A DNA stretch of 64,000 nt from Aegilops tauschii subsp. strangulata (GCF_002575655.3 NC_053040.3:353591267-353655266); one strand, 5' to 3'; positions 34,667-45,711 are shown, numbered from the stretch's first letter. Notes: generated by a model from the sequence alone, not told the origin. Translations and numbers: made by a program.

Positions 34667-35269
34667 ATGGAGGAGATTCAGGCGGCCACCGTACGTCTTA
34701 TCGAGGTGGTCAGGGAGAGCAACCCGCAGCCCAACGCACTGCGCCTCCAGGGGCTGCTCATGTTCGCCACGACGCGTTCCTTCTCCGACGCCAGCTTTGC
34801 CGCCTGGCTCAAGGGTGCACTGGAAGACTTCATCCACAAGTTCAGCTTCGCCAACAGCAAGGTGAAGGACCTGACTGCTCGCCTCCATTCCATGTGTCGC
34901 CTCCGTAAAGGCCGAGCCTCCGCCTCAGCTTCCGCGACCCAGCTCGCCGGCCTCCATGGGAATGATCTCTTCCGCGCGCTGATGGCCCTGCAGCTCCCGG
35001 TCGGCACGCTGCCGGAGGACCACCTGGAGGTCGCTCTCGCCGTGCAGTGCCTCATCATGCATGTTGACATCGACAAGTTCAGCCAGATCTACGGACAGAT
35101 TGTTTACAAGGACACCTGCAGCGCCGTCCACGAGGCGACCATGGCGGCCTACTTCGACCATAGGCAAACTTTGGCGAAGCTCGTTCAGGAGCACATCCAC
35201 CTCGCCGACGCCGCCCCCACTTCTCGTCCAACCTCTGGACCATCAAGGGCACAAGCCCGGGCGCCTTGA
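34667..35269 (+). CDS. Single-exon protein of unknown function, 200 aa, apparently intact
   Basis: The ORF has a good plant context at the ATG (GCCATGGAGG), high GC at third positions and a TATA box at the right distance. The protein starts MEEIQAATVRLIEVVRESNP and looks mostly helical. It has an Ala/Ser-rich linker at about residues 84-91 (RASASASAT) and a Pro/Ser-rich tail ending SGPSRAQARAP. There is no signal peptide, membrane segment or catalytic motif that I recognise. The solo LTR insertion just upstream has removed or displaced its promoter. The 3' flank (35270-35590) is AT-rich and could be a 3' UTR. The family is unknown to me; a grass-specific gene is likely. Confidence 0.7.
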   Translation: MEEIQAATVRLIEVVRESNPQPNALRLQGLLMFATTRSFSDASFAAWLKGALEDFIHKFSFANSKVKDLTARLHSMCRLRKGRASASASATQLAGLHGNDLFRALMALQLPVGTLPEDHLEVALAVQCLIMHVDIDKFSQIYGQIVYKDTCSAVHEATMAAYFDHRQTLAKLVQEHIHLADAAPTSRPTSGPSRAQARAP

Positions 35270-35599
35270 TTAGGTCCTTGCCTTGGCTCTCCGTTCATTT
35301 GCTGCAAGCCACATCCCACATGCTTGGAGGCAAGTTCTATATATTTATGCTAGCTACTACTACTTTTGAGTTTTCAGTGACCCAGTCGATCTGTCATGAT
35401 CAGGACTTCTATTTATTGTGTGTGTTCTACTATAAATTTGAGTCTAATATTGTATGCCTGTCGTTAAGTTCCATTATTAATTAATACCATCGATCGTTTA
35501 CTATTACCAACTTAGTTTATCTCTTGTAGTCCACTTTTTATGCATCTCTCTATATGCGTGTGCATGTATAATCTGTTTCATTTCTCATGATGTTAATCA

Positions 35600-38130
35600 A
35601 CATGCCTCCTCATGCCTCTTGTACCTGTAAGACTGTGCACCTGTTATCACTGCACGACACTTTCTCTGTGTATGTCCATGACCCTGTGGTGAACGTTTGG
35701 GTGGAAACATGCTGCGCAGCCTAGAACATAGCGTCCTGTAGAATCACGACAGTGCCGTTTCTGCAAATTGAGACGTGCTTTTCATGGAACCACTGTGCTT
35801 GTGCTTTGTTTAAAAGCGTGCTGTCGCTAGCTTTTAAATACAAGGAAATATAGACAGCCACGAACGTCCACGCCTTTTATATTGAATAATATACGTTACA
35901 TCAAGAAAGAAGTGTGACGCAACTCAATACGGAACCGTGTCCGTAGGGAGTTCACGTCCGTGCTTTTAAATACAAGGAAATAATATTTTAAAAACAACGT
36001 CCCTCACATAGGCCATTCCGTGCCTCACAGAGTAAACGCCCGTGGCTGTGCGTAAGACAAAGGTTCAGCTCTGTGGGCTAAATGCCCGTCCATCTCCGTG
36101 AGCCTATGTAATACCATCGACCATGCCTTTTGAGCGCTTCAAAAACAACGTCTCTCTAATCTGCCACTCATTGCCTCACAAAGTAAACAGCGAGTGTTCA
36201 TATCAGAACCCAATTCTGTTCGGTTTGTGCAATAAACGCATGAACGTGACTCTCTCTAATACTAAAGTATGCCTCGATGGGCTTCTCACCCGTGCCTCTC
36301 CGTCTAAACGAGTCGACGGAATCATTCGGAAAACAGACACAAGCGAACATGACTATATAATACCACACGATGCCTTTGCGTAAGACAAAGGTTCAGATCT
36401 GTGGGCCAAACGCCTGTGCATCTCCGTCTGATAGAGTCATGGGCTAGCGTGAGTCTATGTAATAATACTACCGACCATGCTTTTTGAGCGCTTCATGCCT
36501 GTGCCTGTGACCCGAAACACTGAAAAAAATGAAAGGCAGGAACGTCCACGCCTTCATGTGTGCACAAGACATGACTCTAGTTGGTACAAAGAACCTTGGC
36601 TGCAGAGACTTCACGCCCGTGCTTTTAAAAACAGTGCCTCTCGAATCGGCCATTATGTTAATGTTCACATCTGTACCCATAAACTTGGAATGAAGGTGAC
36701 CCAGGAAACCAAAACACGTTTGTTATCAAAGTTACTGACAATGAGGTAACGCAAGACAAAATAAGAAACTTTTAGTCCACTTCTTAATAGCTTCAGATAC
36801 AACGATCAAGGTTGCTGGGCGCGAAGTTCCTTGATCACTTTTATCATAACGTATGTGTCCAGCTTGATCTTGTCGTACTGAAGTTCGAGCTTCGCTTTCG
36901 CTTTCTCATCCATAAGATCGTACATCCTCGTGGATATCTCCATCTGAATGAGTTGACTGAATCATTCGGAACACAAACACAAGCGAACATGACTCTATAT
37001 AATATCACACGATGCCTTCGTGGATTTGACGCCCGTGCCTGTGACCCTAGTCACTGAAACACAGAAAGCAACGTACGTACACGGCACAAGTCATGAACGT
37101 ACATAACCGTGATTGCAGTGACTTCAAGCCCGTGCTTTTAAAAAACGCGCCCCAACGGTGACATCTGCAATTATGTCTCGATACGGACACGGTTCTCATA
37201 TAGGCAATTCCGTGCCTCACAGAGTAAACGCCCGTGGCTGTGCGTAAGACAAAGGTTCAGTTCCGTGGGCTAGACGCCCGTGCATCTCCATCTGGTCGAG
37301 TCTCATAGGCGAGCATGACTCTATGTAATACCATCGACCATGCACAATAAACGCATGATTGTGACCCTGCCTAATACTAAAGTATGCCTCCATGGGCTTC
37401 TCGTCCGTGCCTCGCCGTCTGAACGAGTCGAATGAATCATTCGGAACACAAACACAAGCGAACATGACTATATAATACCACACGATGCCTTTGTGGATTT
37501 GACACCCGTGCCTGTGACCCTAATGACTGAAACACAGAGAGTCACAAACGTACATAACCGTGGCTGCAGTGACTTCAAGCCCGTGCTTTTAAAAAATGCG
37601 TGCCAGCGGTGACATCTGCAATTATGTCCCTGCATTGTGCCTCATCCTCTCTTTTTTCTGAGATCTTCTCCTCCTCCTCTGTTAAGCTCTTGTGTTTTTT
37701 GTACATGCGCAGTGAAGACCTAGCCTAAGTGTCTATCTCGTGTTCGGTTTCTGCAGTAAACGCACGAACGTGACTCTGCCTAATACTCAAGTATGCCTCC
37801 ATGGGCTTCTCGTCCGTGCCTCTCCGTCTAAACGAGTCAACGGAATCATTCGGAAAACAGACACAAGCGAATATGACTCTATATAATACCACACGATGCC
37901 TTTGTGGATTTGACGCCCGTGTCTAGGACCCTTATCACTGAAATACAGAAAGTCACAAACGCACATAACCATGGCTGCAGAGACTTCAAGCCCGTTTAGC
38001 TAATGAAATGTATGTTTTGTGCAATAAATGCATAAACTTGACTCTGCCTAATACTAAAGTATGCCTCCATCTTCTCTTCGTGCCTCTTCCAGATCCACCT
38101 CACCGAACACTGGTCGTAGGCGGCGCCACC
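35600..38130. repeat. Mosaic spacer with many shuffled modules
   Basis: No full gene. Modules repeated here include 35608-35838 (as 32649), 35866-36060 (as 29580, 38350 and 40345), 36474-36810 (as 38525), 36960-37130 (as 37435 and 37845) and 37195-37565 (as 29711). A typical phrase is GAATCATTCGGAACACAAAC followed by AGCGAACATGACTCTATATA. Confidence 0.75.
36815..36925 (-). pseudogene. Fragment of the coiled-coil gene's last exon
   Basis: It matches 38900-39010 in inverse coding sense: GCGAAGTTCCT, ATAACGTATG, TCCAGCTTSATCTTGTCG, TTTCTCATCCATAAGA. Only the part around KLKLESYVMKKQIEELR is present, with frame-breaking differences. It sits next to the same downstream spacer (36474-36810) as the full gene, so gene end and spacer were duplicated together. 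Confidence 0.65.
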
Positions 38131-38136
38131 GCAGCA

Positions 38137-38268
38137 ATGGAGGTGGAGATGGAATGCGCTGCTCGTAGTACCAAGAGGTCGAGAGTTGCTCCGCCGGTGA
38201 CGCCGCCTTCTCGTGGTGTGGTTGTCGTCGGAGCGGAAGGAAGCGGCGACTGTGCTCCCTCTCAATCT
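38137..38268 (+). pseudogene. F-box family 5' fragment
   Basis: ATG 38137 begins MEVEMECAARSTKRSRVAPP, matching the N-terminus of the F-box copies (METEMEVYSGAPSTKRARL...) and preceded by the same leader (CAGATCCACCTCACC...). The homology stops around 38265, before the F-box itself, at a junction to spacer sequence (GAGCATGACTCCATGTAATA). Confidence 0.7.
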
Positions 38269-38876
38269 GTGAGCATGACTCCATGTAATACCACCGACCA
38301 TGCCTCTGAGCATTTTATGCCCGTGCCTGTGACCCTTAACACTGAAACACAGACAGCCACGATGTCCACGCCTTTATCAAACAATATACGTAACATCTAG
38401 AAAGAAGCGGAATACGGAACCGTGCCCGTAGGGAGTTCACGTCTGTGCTTTTAAATCGAAGGAAATAAACTTTTAAAAACAGGCTATCTCACATAGGCCA
38501 TTCCATCCCTCACAGAGTAAACGCAACGACCATGCCTTTGAGCGTTTTATGCCCGTGCCTGTGACCCGAAACACCAAAACAAAGAAAGGCATGAATGTCC
38601 ACGCCTTCATGAGTGCACAAGACATGACTGTAGCTGGTACAAAGAACCTTGGCTGCAGAGACTTCACGTCCGTGTTATTAAAAACAGCGTCTCTCGAATG
38701 GGCCATTACGTTAATGTTCACATCTGTACCCATAAACTTGGAATGAACGTGACCCAGGAAAGCAAAATACATTTTTTATCAAAGTTACTGACGACACGAG
38801 GTAACATAAGACAAAATTAGAAACTTTTAGTGCACTGCTTAATAGCTTCAGATACGACGATTAGGGTCGTTGCTGT
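38269..38876. repeat. Mosaic spacer
   Basis: 38350-38520 resembles 35866-36020; 38525-38865 repeats 36474-36810. No gene was seen. Confidence 0.7.
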
Positions 38877-39569
38877 CTACTTAGTCCGGCGAGACTTCTT
38901 TTTTTGTTGCTCGGTGCGAAGTTCCTCTATCTGTTTTTTCATAACGTATGATTCCAGCTTCAGCTTGTCGCGCTGAAGGACGAGCTGCGCTTTCTCGTCC
39001 ATAAGACGTGCAATGGTGGCTTTGTTCTCCTCGTCCAACTTCGCGGCTATCTCCACGAGATCCTCGAGCATGTTCTTCACCTGGACAAAGTAGAAGGTGT
39101 CAGATTGATGGTAGGACACACCCTCATCAACTTTGGAGGAAGCTCGCCACAATAATCCACGTTTCACAACTAAATCAAGTAGCGGAAAGAAAGAAAAAAT
39201 TGATGAAGCCGAAGCAGAGAGAACTTACAGATGAGATAGCCTCGCTAGCCGAGATCTCCTCCTTCGTCTGGGCACGGCGCTCCGGAGTAGTGTCATCCTG
39301 CACAGCCATGGCGGAGAGTGTCAGGATAGAGAACAGCAAGAGGAGTGGATGGCCTGGAGGCAGACAAAAAGGAGGAAGGGGATGTGGCTAGGGTTTTGAG
39401 ATTCTGTCTGGCTTATTCACGTTTCACAACTAAATCAAGTAGCCGACGGAAAGAAAAAACGAATGAAGCGGAAGAAGAGTGAACTTACAGATGAGGAACA
39501 CTCGCCAGCCTTGATCTCATCCAGTGTCTGGACAAGGGGTTCCGCAGTAGTCTCCTCCTGACCAGCCAT
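38877..39569 (-). CDS. Small coiled-coil protein (94 aa) with two alternative first exons
   Basis: Exon 2 (39080-38877) follows a good acceptor (CTACTTTGTCCAG) and codes VKNMLEDLVEIAAKLDEENK through KQIEELRTEQQKKKSRRTK, a charged heptad-type coiled coil with a basic, possibly nuclear, tail. Two tandem first exons can join it in phase 0: 39569-39489 (MAGQEETTAEPLVQTLDEIK) and 39309-39229 (MAVQDDTTPERRAQTKEEIS). Each is 81 nt, 27 codons, with a GTAAGTTC donor. The distal first exon sits under the shared promoter module. No stops interrupt either form. I do not recognise a named family; dimerisation or a role as interaction partner is a guess from the coiled coil. Confidence 0.6.
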
Positions 39570-39660
39570 GACAGAGAGGGTCAGGATAGAGAGTAGCAAG
39601 AGGAATGGATGCCCTGGCGGCGGCAGAGGGGGGAAGAGTGTGTGGCTAGGGTTTTGAGAC
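39158..39660 (-). repeat. Tandem duplication (260-bp offset) of promoter-proximal DNA and first exon
   Basis: CACGTTTCACAACTAAATCA begins both units (39158 and 39418). Each unit contains an 81-nt first exon, its donor and AACCCTAGCCACA upstream. The distal unit joins the full promoter module; the proximal one has only a remnant of it. Confidence 0.8.
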
Positions 39661-39800
39661 TCCATCTGTCCGCCTTAAATAGCCGGAGCCTGGCCTCGGG
39701 CGACGAGCCAGACCGGCGTCACCGGAGGAGACGTCTGTCAGACCCTTGGGTTTCTGTAGCGGCGCCACGTGGCGTTCACACCCGAATAGGTGGAGACGCC
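39640..39800 (-). promoter_or_regulatory. Shared promoter module, copy at the coiled-coil gene
   Basis: On the minus strand: GCCACGTGGCGCCGC, then TATTTAAG at 39681-39674, then CAAAACCCTAGCCACACAC; the ATG lies 112 bp beyond the TATA. It matches the F-box promoters until CACTCTTCC, after which the transcribed sequences are unrelated. Confidence 0.7.
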
Positions 39801-41100
39801 CGTCGAAACATTGGGTTTCCGCAATCAACGCACGAACGTGGCTCCGCGTAAAACACAAGCATGCCTCCCTCGGCATTCCAACCATGGTTGTCCTGGTAAT
39901 ATAGTCAACGGATGCATTTTGAACACAAAGAGACACGAAGGTGACTCCGGATAATTACAGGTCATGCGGTTGTGGGCTTGACAACCGTGCCTGTGACCTG
40001 AAACACTGACACACAGAAAGTCGTCTTCATGCGTAAAGGGGCATGACGCTACTAAACATATAAAGTCGCCTTCAGGCATTTGAGTTAAAATCTTACAACG
40101 AAAACAATTGTAACAAGGACAGTCGCCCGATTCTATTAGGTTTCCGTAATAAACGCACAAACGTGACTCCGAGTAAGAACAAACTATGCCTCCGTGGGCT
40201 TGACGTCCATGCCTCTCCTTTTGACCGAGCCCACCGACTCATCCGGAATACAATCAGAAAACCTTTGTGTGTGACTCTATATAATAGCACGCCATGCCTT
40301 TGAGGGTTGTATGCCCGTGCTTGTGACCCTTGACACTGAAACACAGACAGCCACGAACGTCGACGCCTTTGTCAAGAAAGAAGAGTGACACAATTTAGTA
40401 CGGAACCGTGTCTGTATGGACTCCACGTCTGTGCTCTTAAATACAAGGAAATAAGCTTTTAAAAACATCATCTCTCTTATAGGCCAATCCGTGCCTCACA
40501 GAGTAAACGTCCGTGGCTGTGTGTAAGACAAAGGTTCATCTCCGTGGGATAAACGCCCGTGCATCTCCATTTGATAGAGTCACAGGCTAGCGTGACTCTA
40601 TGTAATACCACTGACCATGCCTTTGAGCGCTTGATGCCCGTGCCTGTGACCCGAAACACTGAATCAAGGATGAGGCGGCTGCCCCGGGTTTCCGCTATAA
40701 ATGCACGAACGTGACCCCGCGTAAAACACAAGTAGGCCTGTCTGGGCCGCCATACCGTGCCTGTCCTGGTGATAGGGTCAACGGAATCATTTGGAACACA
40801 AAGAGACACGAACGTGACTCTGGATAATAACAGGTCAACGCGTTTGTGGGCTTGACAACCGTGCCTGTGACCTGAAACACTAACACACAGAAAGTCGCCT
40901 TCATGCGTAAAGGACCGTGACGGTACTAAACATAGAAAGTCGCCCTTGTGCATTCGAGTTAAAATCTTACAACGAAAACAATTGTAACACAGACAGTCGG
41001 CTGTCACTCTGCAGCACTTAATGACAGTAATGCTGCACTGCAGAGAAGCATGGTGTATGTACAACCTGCTCTTGCTACTCCGATCGACGAACATGCCTCT
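39801..41100. repeat. Mosaic spacer, duplicate of 29041-29857 plus rearranged parts
   Basis: 39801-40620 is collinear with 29037-29857 (offset about 10764). From 40670 to 41000 parts of the same module recur again (CCTGTGACCTGAAACACTRACACACAGAAAGTCG at 40003 and 40867, written here in consensus). No gene was seen. Confidence 0.75.
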
Positions 41101-41477
41101 ATGGCATGCAGGTAGTGCTCCCCTATTCTAAAAGGATGTGCCTCGTTTCCTTCCTCAAACAGGAAAGAAATAATTTCAATATTTATTATTTTGCGAGGGA
41201 AATAATATCAATATTAATAATATACTTGTTCTCCAACCACCCCTTCGATCCTGTTAAGATTAATTAACATGTAATTAAGGGATTAATTCCCGCTTGTAAC
41301 GGCGGTTGCTTTCTGCAATTGCGTTGGTTCCGTCCGAACCGATGCCCCCAGAAAACACCTGTTCCAGTGCTATATATAGCACTTCATCTAATGCAAAGAG
41401 AGGAGTTCGATCATTTGTTCTTGTCGATCCTGAACGGATCCCTCCACTCTTCTCCCCTTCCCTCCCGTCCCCAGTTA
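41101..41477 (+). other. AT-rich spacer and upstream part of F-box copy 3 promoter
   Basis: No gene. 41175-41235 is AT-rich. A perfect 16-bp palindrome GTGCTATATATAGCAC lies near 41370-41386 and could act as an upstream TATA element. Confidence 0.4.
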
Positions 41478-41660
41478 CGTTTCGACAGGTGTCTCCTCGT
41501 ATTCGGGTGTGAACGCCACGTGGCGCCGCTCCGGAACCCCAAAGGTCCGATAGGCATCCCCTCCGGCGACGCCACTCTGGCTCGTCGCCCGAGGCCAGGC
41601 TCCGGCTATTTAAGCCGGACGGAGTCTCAAAACCCTAGCCACACCCTCTTCCTTGGTCTT
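41478..41660 (+). promoter_or_regulatory. Shared promoter module, copy at F-box 3
   Basis: GCCACGTGGCGCCGC, TATTTAAG at 41607-41614 and CAAAACCCTAGCCACACC occur in this order, 117 bp from TATA to ATG. Confidence 0.7.
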
Positions 41661-41723
41661 TTCAGATCCACGCCACATATAGCGGCGCTCGCAGGCGGCG
41701 CAATCTCAGCAACGGAGACGGAG

Positions 41724-43654
41724 ATGGAGATCCACTCCGGTGCGCCATGCACCAAGAGGGCGAGGCTCACACCACCGACGACGCCTTCCTCTGGTGGTTT
41801 GGCGGTAGTGGCTGGAAGCGGCGAGGGTGCGCCTACTGATTTCGAGGATCAGGAAGAGCAGTCTGGTCCGGACCGCATCACCGACCTCCCAGACGCCATC
41901 CTCGGTGAGGTCATTTCCCATCTCTCCACTAGGGAGGGCGTCCGCACTCGAATGCTCGCACGTCGTTGGCGCCCTGTTTGGCCCATCGTTCCTCCGAATC
42001 GCTCGTCTTTTTAACCATCTAGAAACAGTTCATATCGAGATCATCAGTAGGGCCCCTGCCTACAGCGAGGAGCTTGCTCGCATACGATACATCGGAACTT
42101 GGCATCAGGGAAAAACAGTTCGTGATGATGGTTCGTGCCTTCCAGAGTCCATCCTCTCCAGCCATGTGGGCGCAGTTCTCCGCCTTTGTATACTGGCGTG
42201 CTACCTCCAATGCAGACCCTCTACTGTCCATGCCTGGCTTGAGTCCCCCGGATTGATCAATCTCCAGGTGCTTGAGTTTTACTACCTATTTCCACGATTC
42301 GTGAAAACAACTGTCAAACTATCACACACATGCTCTTCATCTACGCCCTCACTACTGAAGTCCGTCTTTCGATTTTCCTGTTCTCTACGCACTGTCAGCT
42401 TCGCGTGTTGCCAGATACCAGACCATTATGTAGAGGTACTTGAACTACCACTGGTCAAGAGACTTTCGCTTGTTGAGGTTGATATATCAGACTTCTCGTT
42501 GCAAAGCATGATCAACTCTAGTTGCCCTGCACTCGAGTGCGTGCTGCTTGTTTGCAATAGAGAAAGGCATCGGATCACAATAAATTCCCCTAACCTTGTA
42601 AGCATCAGCATCCGTGGTGAGAAAGGAAAATTCATCATCGAGGATGCCCCCTCACTTCAAAGGTTGATCCACGATCTCCAGAGCAATAACATGGAGGTAT
42701 TCATCGTCTCTCCACCCAAACTGGAGACATTGGGAAAATTCAGGATCTCGCTTGGCTCCACAGGTCTTATGGTACTGACATTTCACAATAATTCCAGCTA
42801 CATTTCCTTGAGAAAGTAGTTTCATGTCATCCAACCTTTTGTTCTAATATTTTATGTTTTATTTTCTATGTTATGTGATGGGTTTGGCGACGGTCACCCT
42901 ATCGACAATGCGGCAATCTATCAAAACCTTGTTTTTGGCCATGACTTATAAAGTGGACCTGGTTGTTCACTTTCTTAAGTGCCTTCCAAATCTGGAGAAC
43001 TTGTTTGTTGAGGTGATGATTCTCACGCCCAATGAAAAGCTCATACCGTGCATAGTGCAGCACTCCTTGCATCTCAAAAAGCTTGTCTTACATTTTGTTT
43101 GAAATGGATACACCTTATGTCTAGGCATTTTTTTTAATTATTATACATACATTCGTATCTAGGGAAATGTTCAACGAACTGATTGGGACGGGAGTCATGG
43201 AATTTATCGTTCATTATGTCCTTCCATAGATCTTGAGTATCTTTCAACCTTTATGTGTTTTCAGGGAGGATTCATTCCTGATGGTGCAAGAAATATTTGG
43301 CGTCGCAAGCATTGTGTGTTTCTGAAAGAACGCATCATTCATTTAAAGACAGTAACGCTGGAAGATTATGAAAAAAGCGGGAAGAACACTGAGTTTGTGA
43401 GGTTCTTTATTCTGAATGCAACGGAGCTAGAGACCATGAGGATTAAGTTTTGCTTTCCCTCAGACTTCACGCAAGAATTTTACGAACAACAACAGAAGTT
43501 GTTCCTTTGGGAGAATAAAGCTTCAAAACGCGCCCATCTCAAGTTATCAGCATGCTGCAATCATCTGTGCTTAGATTTGAAACACAGGCGCGTTGAATGC
43601 CTGGATTTGTCAGATCCGTTCACTTGTGCCTGCTGGACACAGGGCTGTAGTTAG
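41724..43654 (+). pseudogene. F-box/LRR/FBD gene copy 3, nearly complete but broken
   Basis: The start ATG 41724 (MEIHSGAPCTKRARL) is chosen by alignment to the sister copies. The F-box is well preserved: DRITDLPDAILGEVISHLST, then EGVRTRMLARRWRPVW. A 23-bp loss at about 42000 shifts the frame, giving a stop at 42012. The following LRR part is open in the new frame to the donor ATG|GTACTG at 42771 (RLSLVEVDISDFSLQSM, CPALECVLLVCN, EDAPSLQRLIHDLQS). The acceptor of exon 2 has lost its AG (GATG instead of GCAG near 42881). Exon 2 runs to about 43012 and the last exon is 43265-43654 (LKTVTLEDYEKSGKNTE, ending CWTQGCS), FBD-like. Family function is target choice in SCF ubiquitin ligases. Confidence 0.85.
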
Positions 43655-44516
43655 TTCCTCAAGCTAGTACAGTTAGATGTTGTTGCGCCAATCTGAGACT
43701 GTGTTATGTCTAAACATGGCCAAACAATCCATTCGCCTTTTGCACCGTTTTGTAAGCTTGTTATAACAATGCTTTTGTGCTATGCACCCGCTATTCTGAA
43801 AATTTGATAATTTTATGTCACTATCGTGATGCTACAAAAACATTCGTGTGCGGTAGTCGACCAGGGAACAAAAACATTTGGAAGAGAAGAGGCACTGCCT
43901 TGCCTGTTCTGCAAGGAACATGCATCTAGTGCATGTAAACCAGTGCGTCTGCAGTGACCGGATGGCACTGCCTCCTTTCATGGCAGACTGTACATGCACA
44001 TGGCCGTGGCTCTGCTTAATCTCAAACTGTGCTCCCAGCGACCTCAGACTGTACGTGCCTTTTGTGTAAATGCATGTCTGTGAACGAGTTTATGTCTGAG
44101 TACAAACAATTGAGTCATGGAGGCATAGACGTGCGTCTGCATCAGGAGTAAGCACGACTCTGTAGATTGTAGATTTTATGTGTGTCAGCGCTAGTGCGGT
44201 GCTTCTGTCTCACATAGGACTGTGTCAGTGCCAGGTTACCAGAGGCATGGTTCCCCATGCCTGCCAAAGCGACATATGTGCCTTGCTAGATTACAGTAAC
44301 CCATGCCTCATTGAATGATGCAAAACGAAATATTGCTGGATGCGCCTCGCTAGCAGCACATTTCTTTGAAATATAAAATAATCAGGAGATCAATATTTGA
44401 TGTGCGTAGGCCGTCACACACCCCATGAAAGATTGCAAAAAATAAGATACATGTCTTTAGTCAAGTAACCATGTCCAAGCATAAACTTATACTAGACGAG
44501 TATCCCTTGCAACGTT
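43655..44516. repeat. Decayed TGCCTC-word spacer; no gene
   Basis: Words such as GTGCGTCTGCA, CATGCCTGCC, GTGCCTTG and ATGCCTCA recur, but long modules shared with the other spacers were not evident. Confidence 0.45.
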
Positions 44517-45711
44517 TCAAAAGAAGGCAACTGTTAATGATTGTTCTTCATGGATTGCCTTGATCATCAGGAGGTCATCAGTTTTCGCAAACCCTTGCCC
44601 CAAAAGATCACAGATGACACTTTGCATCTTCTTTCTATTCTCCTTCAGCTTATGCACCTCCTCCTTCAGAAAAATCCCTGTCCAGCTTAATCTCACCCTT
44701 GTCGTCCTTAAGATTATGAATGGCACTTGTGAGAGACCTCTGAATGTGCTTGATGTCTTTATCAACGATACCCATCTGCTTCTTCTGCCTGTCAATCTTC
44801 ATGGTAGTTACATTAGTTCTTTCCACAGTTGCAACAAGATTCTCGAGCTTAAGGTTCACTTGTTCAATATCTATTTTAAGCCTGCTTATCTCTTCATCCT
44901 TTGCTTGCCTATCATCATTGCTCTCATGCAACATCCCCCAGAGCTTGAGTAGGCACCTCTACATAATGATAGGCCATGGGCGGTCAACCCATTTGATGAC
45001 TCCACAGTTCACGCCTCTCTGCGAATAGAAAGGAACAAAATAAACAGAGACTATTAATACACTGCTGCACAAGCTCTGGAAATAATAAAGTTCACATATA
45101 CTTGGTTTATAACCTCATTCAACTAACTATGAGCCGTGTTTGTGCAATGTGGCACGTCAATGGTTAGGTACCCACAACACTAATTATGGTACTTCGCCCA
45201 CCCTGTCCGCGGAGTTATTTCATAATTGTACTTAGTTTCTTTTAAGCCAGCTTGAATTAATCTGGAGCTACCTCTGCAGTCAACTTATTTAGAGTTTTTT
45301 TTGAAGAATATACTGACCATTAAACAGAAGTCCCATTTGTAAACAAACATGAGAGTGTCTAGATCACTTCTTTTGTGTTCAGTGATGTAAAATAAGTAGT
45401 GACCTTTACCCTTTTATGTAAAGTAAAAGGACTACATAATGTTTCCTACAATCAACCGGAAAACACAAGAACAAATCAGTCTTCTTTGGAAGACTACAAG
45501 TCCTATATCCAAACAGTTTGATTCAACAAGAAAGTAGCTCGGATTTTTGAAAGTGACTAACTTTCACAGCATAGCCGTAGAACCTCCTCCCCGTGTCACT
45601 TCCTTCAAAAGCCACACACCTGAGAGGCTTGGTATCGTGGAGAACGCAGTAGAGAGGACGGTCGAGCTCTCTGCCACAGAAATCACGATCTTCGATGGTA
45701 TCAGGGTTCTC
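44517..45711 (-). pseudogene. GRF-type zinc-finger / coiled-coil protein, broken
   Basis: An exon at about 45711-45562 encodes DRPLYCVLHDTKPLRC and FEGSDTGRRFYGYAVK; in GRF zinc fingers a cysteine is expected where YGYA has its second tyrosine. A second exon from 45018 continues VNCGVIKWVDRPWPIIM, then a TAG (likely a mutated CAG), then RCLLKLWGMLHESND and a long coiled coil (DEEISRLKIDIEQVNLKLEN). An extra T near 44680 shifts the frame before EEVHKLKENRKKMQ. The end is LTVAFF at 44517. GRF fingers bind nucleic acids in the proteins where they are studied; small GRF/coiled-coil proteins are abundant in plants and poorly characterised. Confidence 0.6.

Noticed and set aside
41319..41723. Long N-terminal extension of F-box copy 3
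   Set aside because: It overlaps the promoter module and TATA box; the sister copies start at the equivalent of 41724.
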